Assembly: GCF_958979055.1 (NCBI RefSeq)
Contig: NC_084894.1
Span: 1,059,001 to 1,123,000, forward strand
Origin: Alnus glutinosa
Lineage: Eukaryota; Streptophyta; Magnoliopsida; Fagales; Betulaceae
Length of the DNA: 64,000 bases
Direction: 5' to 3'
A model generated the notes under the pieces. That model was not told the origin of the DNA. It saw nothing but the letters and a program-made list of their open reading frames with translations, and ran no database searches. A program made the position numbers and the translations under genes. Position 1 is the first letter of the stretch. Each line of letters begins with the position of its first letter. Of this stretch, positions 51,722 to 64,000 are shown piece after piece.

Positions 51722-54460
51722 CACCGTAGCATTGTAGCTTACCCAATGTTTAGGATAGCACCGTAGCATTGTAGCTTATCCAATGTTTAGGGTTGACATA
51801 GGGTATTTGCTGTATGTGACGTTTTGAAATTTTTTTAAAATATTTAGGACGGGGAAGAGACTTTAGGAAAGCTGTTGAGAATGCTTTAATTATTTTCCCT
51901 AAATTTTTGAGAATTTTCCAATCTAATGAACTTTCTAAGGGGGTATGTTTGTAACTCGCTTGCCAAACACTTTCACACTGATTCTATGCTATTAGACTAT
52001 CTGAATAACACATAAATTTAGGTAGCTTAAAAGATCGATTACGTGTGTACGTAGCCAGCCTACTTATTCCGAATGGCCCAACATGCGAGACTTACTTATT
52101 CTAGGCAAATAAGTTTTATAATTCTTCCTTTTTAGGTTATTTGAATTTCTATATTATTCAAACAGTCTAAAAACATAATATCAGTCCAAACGTGTCTGTT
52201 ATATATATTGTTTTTAATGTTAAAACTACTTGAGGGGCCTATAGTACTGGTTATAATTTACATTAGGCTTGGCAATTCGGGTTGGCGTATCAACTCGTTT
52301 AGTTAATTTGGTAATAAATGTGTCATTAACGCGTCGTAAATATATCATAAACGGGTTGGCTGGTAATAAACGTGTCATAAACAGGTTGGCGGGTTATAAA
52401 CGGGTTATAGCCTAAACTCAAACCCTATGCATTCGTGTCATGCTCGTGTCAAATTCGTGAGTCGTATCAAAATTGTCAAGCTTAATTTACATCTCCTCCA
52501 ACATGGATGCATGTGCATTAATTTCTAATCAACTTCGGACTTTCAAAGGGAAGCAATTTGCTTTTCATTTTCAACAATCTTTATAGCTTTTAATTCAACC
52601 CCCAGTATTTTTCAACAACCTTAACTTTTAGCGTAGAAAAAAAAAATTCTGAATTTATTAGTAAGGATTTTCTAGCTTTTCATTTAATTCTAGGTGGTGT
52701 GATATTTTTGTTCGTTGCATTAATAATAGCCGTTGGGTTTGGTTGTGGATGAGGGTGTACGGTTATGTGGAGACAATTTTGAAAGTTGTAGAGTACTTTC
52801 TTTTCTTTGTGAGAGTTGGGTATGTATGGCAAGCTAGTGAACATAAATAAATAGAATAATAAAAAAAAAATTAAGTTAGTAAAAAGTAATAGATGTGATA
52901 TAAAAGAAAAAAAAAAATTTGTGTAGTAAAGTAAAAAAAATTTGTACTATAGTAATTTTTTTTATTTGAATAGTAATAAAAAAATTATTGATGTAATATA
53001 AAAAATGAAAAAAATTATAATGTAAAAGCTTCTTCAGTTGGCCTATAGATAGTTATTTATATCCACTCCAACATGCATGCATAGTACGTACCGACCACAA
53101 TCTAATAAATTCTAGACTTTTTCAATCTAATTTATGAACTTTCCAAGGGACTGGGTGCGTTTGTAACTCACTAGCCAAACGCCTTCTAAATGATTTTATG
53201 TTATTAGACTGTTTGAATAACATATATAAATTTAAATAGCTTAAAAGATGAGATTTATGTATATATAGAGCTTGCTTGTTCCGAATAATCTAATTAACAT
53301 GTGAGATCTACATACTTATTTGGAACAAATGAGTCTTGTAATTTTTTCTTTTAGGTTGGCCAAATGTTTATGTAATTCGTACATAATAACATAAGATCTT
53401 AGTCCAAACGTGTTATATTATTTTTCATGCAAAAGCTGCTTGAGTGCCTGTGATTACAATTTATATTCCCTCCAACATGGAATGTACTACGTTTTATGCA
53501 TTTATAATGAACTTTAGACTTTAATTTCCAACATAGATGCTTATGTACTACGTTTATGTAACGGAATTTATGAACTTCTAATCAACTTTAGACTTTTCCA
53601 ATCCAATGAAACTTCCAACGTACGGGGTGTGTTTATACCTCACTTGCGCCAAACGACTTGTCAAGGATTCTGAACAACATAAAAAATTTGAATAATTTAA
53701 AAGATAGGATTACTGGCTTACGTATTCCAAATAGCTTTATATGCCGGACCCATTTGTGCAAACAAGTTAGCATGCGGGCAACTCTTTTCTCTTAATCATT
53801 TGTTTGTTTCGACGTAAAATATTTTTTTGTGTTTGGTTTGTACAAAAAATTTATTAACTGTAAAAAATAATCGATGATGAAATTTTAACGATGTGGCTGG
53901 ATTCGATGCCACTGGCCAAATTCTGGCTAGTTACGTCGAAATCTGGCACAGTAACCAAATTTCGATCAGTAATGCCAGAGTATGGCATAGTTGCCGAAAT
54001 TTGAAGATGGTAGCTGGAATTTAGCCAGTGCTGCAGGATTTCGGCGACCGGATTCCAAAATTTGGAAACCTTCTGCAATAGATTCGGACTACGAATAAAC
54101 TCTAATGGCAAGTGGTGGATGATTCCTACAAATGTGCGTGCAAGAATGAGAAGTTTAAAATCAGAAAATGATTTACGGTTTTAAAAACAACAAATTATTT
54201 TAGAAAAATTTAAAAAAAAATTTCTGTCGAACTGAAAAATAATTTTTATTGATCATCATTTTCGGTGTGTTGCACTAAACACCGAAAAATGCAAAAGAAA
54301 TCCTAAACAAGCGGAGCGCCCTTACATGTCTGAATTTTTGTCTTATTGGAGCAGCTAAGTACGACAACAGGCGGCCAAACGTGTTATTATACTTATTTTT
54401 TATTTTTTACTTTTTTTTATCTTTTTTTTTTTTATGTGGGTAAGTAACATGCTTGTCACT
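51722..54460 (+). repeat. Type A upstream block, copy 3
   Basis: Homologous to 37105-39890, starting inside it. The first 37 bp (CACCGTAGCATTGTAGCTTA...) are duplicated in tandem at 51722 and 51759. An extra segment at about 52262-52490, with repeated CATAAACGGGTTGGC-type phrases, is absent from copy 2 and may be a small insertion. The SINE of copy 2 is absent. No gene. Confidence 0.7.
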
Positions 54461-54461
54461 T

Positions 54462-54469
54462 TTTAAATA
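54462..54469 (+). promoter_or_regulatory. Altered TATA box of third type A peroxidase
   Basis: The position corresponding to TATAAATA reads TTTAAATA (CACTTTTTAAATAAAGGACC), 55 bp before the ATG at 54525. One A to T change destroys the consensus seen in the two sibling genes. Confidence 0.65.
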
Positions 54470-54470
54470 A

Positions 54471-56105
<1,635 letters not shown>

Positions 56106-56695
56106 ATGAGAGATAAGAGATAAGGCTGATCGAGTACAAATAAGCTAAATGCAAGCTACTATATGGTGTGTATATATATACCTTTTGCTGCACATGCATG
56201 TGGTGCTTTTGTGCAACTAACTATACGTATATGCAAGCTTTTATCTTTGTTTTGAGTGTTTGATGCAAAAAAATTCTGTACATGAATAAATGAGGGAGGC
56301 TTGAGTGATCGATGCTTTTCTCCCCTTTCATATATCGAAAGATCGAGTACGGTATGGACTATGGAGTGTATTGAGACTTGGAATTTTTAGTGCTTTTATC
56401 CACCTTTTGTACTCTATTTTATTAGTGCATGAATTTCTTTTATGCCAAACCATATATTTTGTGTTCTCTGCGTGTAATTGTTATATTTTTCTTCTTCTAT
56501 TTCTCCACACTTTTTTATCATTCAAAATCTTAATTTGTTATTATAAATTAGTAAAATTTCGGGATACAAATCCACAATTTGGTTAGCGAGATTTGATGGG
56601 AAGAATGATCTCAATTTTTGTCATTTAAAGATGCGTGCTCTACTTTCATTAGCGGTGACAATTTATCTTCGCGTGTCACGTTTGAATCATGTCGA

Positions 56696-56732
<37 letters not shown>

Positions 56733-56954
56733 CCTTCAACTTTAACCTGTTAATTTTGTATTCAGTTCGTGGGTTGTGTCAAAAATTGCTAGACCTAAAT
56801 GCTGCGGTCAAGTTCGGGTCATCTCGATGCATGGGTATAAAAATCAGATTGTATAAGTCAACCATAACCCATCACATTTAACTAAATGAGCTAAATCCTT
56901 CAATGCTAGCCCACTAATTCTATATCAGATTCACGGATAGTGTCAAAACTTATT
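56106..56954 (+). repeat. Type A 3' flank, copy 4
   Basis: Same flank as after the other type A genes, with an expanded (TA)n at about 56706-56732. It ends at TAACCCTTCC, where GTPase fragment copy 3 starts. Confidence 0.75.
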
Positions 56955-57661
56955 AACCCTTCCACGCCTTCCGATTCTCCTCAGTTGTCGCCAACAATAG
57001 TTTCGCCACCTTCCGAGGGAAGGACCCGTCAAAATTGGCGCTTCCATGACCATCAAAACCACAGATCGGGTCCCGCCAGTCAACTCTAACCTCCGGCCGA
57101 TCGTGTGGTCGAAATCGAAGTCCGGCACGAGGTTCTCCACCGTCGGATCCTTCACCTTCCCGAAATGCCTCAGCGAGTGGCATCGCGCGCGCACCACCGG
57201 CTTCTCGGAACTGAGCGTTTCGGTCTTGGTTTCAGTCTCAGTCTCGGGGTCTATTAAAAGGCCCTTCTTGAGTGAGCTAGGAAACTTGGACTCGTGAGCT
57301 ACCGACACGAGATGGGCACTTAAGTGATAACTCTGGCTCTTCTTAGAGGGCTTGAGGAAGAAACCGGGGTGTTTCGGGTCCGAGCTTTGCATGTGGACCC
57401 CTCAACCAGCGCACACGACGTGGGTAGTGGCCTCGTCTAATTTCCATTGCGAGTGAGGGGTAGAGATGGGATCGAAGAAAAATAATAGAAGGAATTGAGT
57501 GGCGGGGGTTTGATAGGGCTTTGAGGTTGGGGGTTTAGGGTTTGTGAGAGTGAAGAAGAAGAACAAGGGTTCGTTAGGGATTGGGCTAAGATTGAGAGCG
57601 AAAGGAAGCGAGGGTGTTTCAGCTTTTTGGATGAAGAGAGGTTTCGAGCAATTGTTAGCAT
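56955..57661 (-). pseudogene. BPG2/YqeH-like GTPase, N-terminal fragment, copy 3
   Basis: Minus strand from ATG 57661 (MLTIARNLSSSKKLKHPRFL). It has a frame change near 57440 (a base lost in GCCTCGTCTAATT) and a nonsense codon in the first Cys pair (CAG-stop-GVHM). From 57392 downward it reads QSSDPKHPGFFLKPSKKSQS, VRARCHSLRHFGKVKDP (first Cys of the pair changed to Arg) and DFDFDHTIGRRLEL, and it ends at WKG. As in copies 1 and 2, the GTP-binding motifs are absent. Confidence 0.75.
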
Positions 57662-58199
57662 TTGTACTCTAACTATTGTTTTCAGCTCTTTCTTCTTCTT
57701 CTTGGAAGACATGGGGTTTAAGGGTTTAAGCGCCTGCTGATTGAAGCGGCGTCGTTTCAAATGTAAACCAAATGGTGGCGTTTTTGTGTGATGAGGGCTA
57801 ATTAAGAGGGAAATTGCCCAAAACCCTAACCAAGTTGCTTTCCCAATATAAGCCCAGCCCATTCAATTCAACACCACAACCTCGGAGGGCTAGAGGATCA
57901 AAATATCATAACATTACGCTATCCAACAACAACAACAACAACAATAATAATAATAATGTAAAATCAATCTTTATGTTTGTACCTATTTGTAATAAGTTTT
58001 TTAGGATTTAAAAAGTAACTTAAAATTTCATATGGTAAGCATAAATAATAAATAAATTCTTATGTTAACTTCTTGTTTAAAATCTTTGCAGAAACCATTA
58101 CTATGTCACATTATCTCCAATCCGCATTTAGCACGTTTCCTTTTATTAGAAAAAAGAAAAAGAAAAGAATATAAATATTCTAACAGAATATATATTTAA

Positions 58200-58951
58200 A
58201 AACTAAAAGCACCGAAAATAAGAATAATAGGCTTCCAAATAGTTGGAATCACATGAATTACATTGCCTTTTCTTAGACAGGTTTACATGCGAGCTAGTAT
58301 ATATATAAACACACTTCCATTTTTATATCCAGACAACGTGAGACTTAACAAGTATATATATTCTAGGGTTAAAACTTAAAACCATTAAATGTCCCCCACA
58401 CAAGAAATGGACAGAATTCTAGATGCTTGAAATTAAAGTTGAAATGAAATTTGCCATAATCTTATTGATTTACGCAATTCAAACGGTCAAAAACCATATA
58501 AATTAATGCGAGGCAGAATTTATTAGCCAGTAAGAATCCAAGTAAAGGAATTTGTGTCCGACAATCTTTTCAGATTTTCAACCCCGCCGACTGCTTTTCA
58601 TGATTACATGCATTCTACGTTAATGTGACAGAACTCAAGAATTTCTAATGGTTTGTTTAAGTGTTGAATTTTTAAAATTAGAATTGAATTTTTATTCTGT
58701 TTGTGAATTTTGAAGATATAATTTGTTTAGAAAAAGTTAACTAAAATATGATTTATTTTTGAAAAACTTGAATAAAATATAATTTATTTTTGAAAAATAT
58801 AGAATTTCCAAAATTCCGTACCCAAAACACACCAAACCAACTTGAGAATTTTCCAATCTAACTTACATTTCAACGGTTAGAAAACACATATTTGTCACTT
58901 TATATATATTGAAGTCAATATTCTTGTTTATAGAATATTACAGAATTAAAG
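58200..58951 (+). promoter_or_regulatory. Type B peroxidase promoter module, copy 4
   Basis: Matches 17070-17654, with an extra about 190 bp at 58649-58840 (AATTGAATTTTTATTCTGTT, TTTTTGAAAAA repeats) that the other copies lack. TATA-like TTTATATATATT lies near 58899, about 50 bp before the ATG. Confidence 0.65.
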
Positions 58952-60227
<1,276 letters not shown>

Positions 60228-63200
60228 GATGGTCTTTTGCATACCTCTATTTAAATGAGAGATAAGGCTTCCTATTCCTTTTTGAATAGCCCAAGGTTTG
60301 ATGGGCCTCCAATGAATTTAAAAGAGTTGTCTCCTCCTCCTTATTCTTCTCTTTGCTCTTATATATAGGATTATGGGCAGTTTAAGCGGTTGCGGGCTAA
60401 AACGATGAAATTTCAACTGTAAAAATCGTTCACCGACGACTGACGCCCTACCTCCAAAAAGGTCAAACCAATGTATCCTACGGCCCACAGGCCACAGTGC
60501 TCCAAAAGGTCAAACCACGAGTCCCTCTTGCGCTGTGCTTGTGAGGGAAAAAGAAAAAGAAAAAGAAATAGGGACCATCGAGCCACGCAAAAGCCTGTCA
60601 GTCACAACAAGGACCATCCCACCCTTTTTTTTTTTGAAGAAAATATTAATTTTCATTAATCAAGAGAAGGGTACATAACAAGCCACCATAAAGGTGTACA
60701 CAAGATCCACCTAAGAGGTGTACATAAGCCACCACCATAAATGTGTATACCCAACCTGAGCCAACAAACAACTCAGACCATTATAGATAGAATGCTACAA
60801 ATGAAACTTAGCCAACCAAAACGATGCATATGCGGTGACCTAAAACTATACTTGTACAGGGAATCGGTCACACATTTTGGGCTAAAAGCACTGACTAAAT
60901 TACTAAGCACAAAGCAAACTGCCAACACAAGCATACAGGAACAAGAAAAACCCAAAACAGAAACTGCCTTCTAGGAGGATCACCACCGGAGGCTGCACGT
61001 GGGGCACACGCGCCACTGCAAGAAGACCCCCAACAACGGCCGTTCACCAAAAGCCTCTGATCTCCACCATACACGGCCAAAACAAACGGTTCGTGGTCAC
61101 CACGCGCCACACTGAACAGAAACCACCCAAACGCGTGATGACCACGCGCCGACCACAGGGACTAAAATTGGTCGTGGAAAGCGGCTGTAGCACCAGAAAG
61201 CAACGGCGAACAAGCCTGGAGGGCGCGTGTCCAACAGAAGACGACAGAAAATCGAAGATTTGACCTCCAAGAAAACTAACGTGTCAAAACTCGGCCAAGA
61301 TCTCCGCCGTCGGCATGCACAGGACGACCACTCCCCTCCGGCACCTTCTCCAGTGAGTTCACCTGCCAAAACAAACTAAAAAACAAGAAAAAACTAAACC
61401 GCCATAGTCCAAAAGGACTATGAGGACCATAACCACCAACGGATCTAGTCCGTGGGGACTAGAGAAAGGAAAGGGGGGTGGGAGAAAGGAATCGGGGAAA
61501 GGGAGGGAGAAAGGGAGGAGGAGGGGGAAAGGAATTGGGGAAGGGGGAGGGGGGCTAGGGTTTCGGTGAGGGGTTTCCTACCTCCACACCAGCCCGAAGG
61601 AGCGTTTGAATATCCCACCCTATTAACTTAAAGGGATGTGTGCACAATCCACTTGCACAATTTTTATATAATTTAAGTTATATAGGTCCAGAAGAATGCT
61701 AGACATTTAAATATTTTTTTAGTAAAATTTGATTTCAATTTGATGTGTCACGATCTTCATTTATTATTTTGAAAAGTGTATCACAATTTCATAGGATTGT
61801 GACACATCAGGTTGGAACCAAATTTTGAAAAAAAAAAAAGAAAAAAAAAAGTATTGGGATGTCTAGCATTTTTCATTGGTGAGATTCATACATATGGGTC
61901 TCGTCATGCATGGATCTCATCAATATATTTTGAGTTGCATGTGTAAGAGTTGTGAATTTGGGTTATACAAAAATCATTTTCTTAACTTTAATTTTGGAGG
62001 TTCTTTCAAACTCTTTTACATGACTATCGTTTATAATTATTTGTTTGAAATTTGAGAAAAATCTAGCAGAAAAGTGTGAGATACCAACTATAGAATTTAT
62101 TCATCGAATAAATGGTTTGGCAGCCACTTATGAAACTTATTGCCCGAATTTAAGAGCAAGTATTTATAGAATATAGACTATCCTAATCCTTTTTTCTTTA
62201 TGCATGTTTTTTCTTTATGCACGTTTTGATTGCAGCCTTTTTGGGTGACCGCACCACCATAACCCCTAATTTTGTTTTTTATTATTATTTAAACAATCTA
62301 CTTTAAAAAATAAAAAATAAAAAATAAAAAAAATCTAAATCCCTATATACAAATGCTATTTGAATATGAACTGAGTAATTAAATTTAACATTTATTACAA
62401 GTTTAAGTTTTTAGAATAAATTATATATAATTTAACATGATATTAGAGAAAAATTTATAAGTTTCAACTCTAATTCTACAATTTAACCCATTCATGAGAA
62501 ATCCTTCAGACATAAAAATATCAACAGTAAAAGTTGGCAGTAAAAGCACCGAACATTAAGGATACTAGTAGCTAAGTCATTGGGTCGAATTCTCAACAGA
62601 TTGTTAGTAATTCAGGACAGCAAATGTGAGATAATTTTTATAAGGCTCACCAATTGAGTAGAGAGATGGGTTGCTCGAAATCTATTCTGACAAATTAGTC
62701 CTATAATTTTATTTTATTTTCGTATTTATTATTTACCATACCAATTGTTAACCATTCTAAAAAAAAAAAAAGCTTTCAAAGTAAAGGGAATCATATGTGT
62801 TAAACCACTATTTATTTTAAAAGCTTAAACTAATAGAAAATAATAAATTTAATTATTTAATCAATATTTTAATATATACATTGACATATAGGTTCAAACT
62901 CAAACGTTCTCTTAATAGATGATGCTCAATACGTAAAATATTTAATTGAAATAATTGACGACGGATCGAGAGAATATTTAAATTTAAGACTTCTCTAATT
63001 TTAATATTATATTAAATTATTATTTATTTTAAAATTTTAAAATGAAAACAAAATTAATTATTTATTTAATATCATCATGTTGGCCATCAGGCCCATCACC
63101 GACAAGATAAAATGGGATAGTGACTAGTTGACCACGTGGGTTCGTCCTTGTGAGAAAAGTTGGTGAAAGTGAGAATGGGTTAAAGTGACCATTTATTGTG

Positions 63201-64000
63201 CCCTACCCTACCCTACCCATTACCCAAGATAATTCCTTTTTTAGATTACCCAAGATAATTCTAGATGCTTCAAAAGGAAGATAAAGTACTCAGGAGGACT
63301 TGGAACAGGAACCTATATGGCCATATGGAATCTCCTTTTCACACCTATAGCCCTATTCTTCTTCGATTACCTAATTCTATTAAAGCAGGAAAAAAACAAA
63401 GCCTGAATTTATTAGAAACAATCCAAGGAAAGCAATTTGCTTTTCATTTTCAACATTCTTTTTAGCCTTTCAACCCTACAAACTACACGCTATCGCCGAT
63501 TTGCCAGCCATTTTTCAAGACATGTGTTCGAAGCAAATTAATTGGTGAACGGTTAGATGGCGATAGGCTCTTGTAAAACAATAGAATTAAGAAAACTAGA
63601 AGGTCGGATGGCCGGACCGGCATTTGTTGGTGCGCTGGCGGTCAGAGAGGAGGTTAGAAAAGCCTTTAATGCTTAAGTTAATAAAGTATTTTTTTAAAAA
63701 AATCGATGTGAAAATGTGTACCCCTTTTAATGAGAGGCACTTTTTATCTAATATGGTAACATTAGTGTTAATGATATGTGATTTTTCGTATAATTAAGGT
63801 GTGACTTTTCTTGTTAGTTGTATTAATAGCCGTTTGGTACGTGATTGATGAGGGTGTATGGTTTTCTATATATGTGGAGACGATTTTGAAAGTTATCGAG
63901 TGAGTTTATTTGTGGGAGTGATTATGTGATCAGATGGTGAGTTAGAGTAGTACTTTCAGCAGTTTTTCTAATCAACTTAAGACTTTTCCAAGGAAAGCAA
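60228..64000 (+). repeat. Array spacer downstream of type B gene, copy 3
   Basis: Homologous to 33556-36995 and 6340-9485 from the GAATAGCCCAAGGTTTGATG block to the GATCAGATGGTGAGTTAGAG block at about 63930. It is interrupted by the retroelement at 60626-61611. The last bases (CTAATCAACTTAAGACTTTT) already resemble the type A upstream block, so another array unit probably follows beyond the window. Confidence 0.7.
60626..61611 (-). mobile_element. Poly(A) retroelement (LINE-like), 986 bp
   Basis: Minus-strand element: poly(A) tail (poly(T) at 60626-60636 on +) preceded by TTGATTAATGAAAATTAATA, and a GC-rich 5' part (GAAACCCTAGCCCCCCTCCC-type). A 10-bp target duplication ATCCCACCCT flanks it at 60616-60625 and 61612-61621; the homologous spacer at about 33950 has the empty site. 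The short open frames inside (for example minus 61369-61097) show no reverse transcriptase motifs. It is an internally deleted LINE or a non-autonomous poly(A) element. Confidence 0.85.

Overview
This window is plant nuclear DNA, very probably from a woody eudicot. It has AT-rich intergenic sequence, four-exon genes with GT-AG introns, class III peroxidases, and plant-type CACTA, Ty1-copia, LINE, SINE and hAT elements. I cannot name the species from the sequence alone.

The backbone is a tandem array of secretory class III peroxidase genes, all on the + strand, resembling the anionic peroxidase A2 type. There are two paralogous types. Type A has an exon 1 starting [15 protein letters not shown], and three copies are intact: 13442-15029, 39965-41757 and 54525-56105 (346, 346 and 345 residues). 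Two further type A remnants lie at 48761-48920 and 51371-51506. Type B starts MSSSYHCTVIALF and every copy is broken: scraps at 2339 and 5431, one at 17655-18195 plus 33078-33555, and one at 58952-60227. The array unit is: long repetitive upstream block, type A gene, 3' flank, minus-strand N-terminal fragment of a BPG2/YqeH-like GTPase gene, type B promoter and gene, type B downstream spacer. The GTPase fragment is present three times (about 15.9-16.6, 49.8-50.5 and 57.0-57.7 kb), always truncated at the same point.

The largest insertion is a complete 14.4-kb CACTA (En/Spm) transposon at 18558-32966, sitting inside the type B gene of the first unit. It has matching CACTACAAAAAAA ends and a CAC target duplication, and the uninterrupted paralogous site is visible near 59.68 kb. 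It carries palindromic subterminal repeats, AT microsatellites, a CT-rich block, about 3.1 kb of telomere-like CCCTAAA-type repeats apparently inside a 5' UTR intron, a TNP2-type transposase gene with one in-frame stop, and an intact seven-exon TNPA-like (Ptta/En/Spm) gene.

Smaller insertions are also resolved. They include the end of a second CACTA family at 2062, with exon-like sequence to its left, and a 717-bp hAT-type element with an 8-bp duplication. There is a 105-bp tRNA-derived SINE with a 13-bp duplication and an empty paralogous site. A LINE tail lies in intron 3 of the second intact peroxidase, and a 986-bp poly(A) retroelement lies at 60.6 kb. In the third unit, 42.65-48.76 kb replaces what should be GTPase fragment, type B gene and most of a type A gene. 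It holds decayed Ty1-copia pol sequence and a 5'-truncated SINA-type RING E3 ligase gene (minus strand) fused directly to peroxidase exon 4. The window is thus a young peroxidase tandem array being reshaped by duplication, illegitimate recombination and nested transposition.
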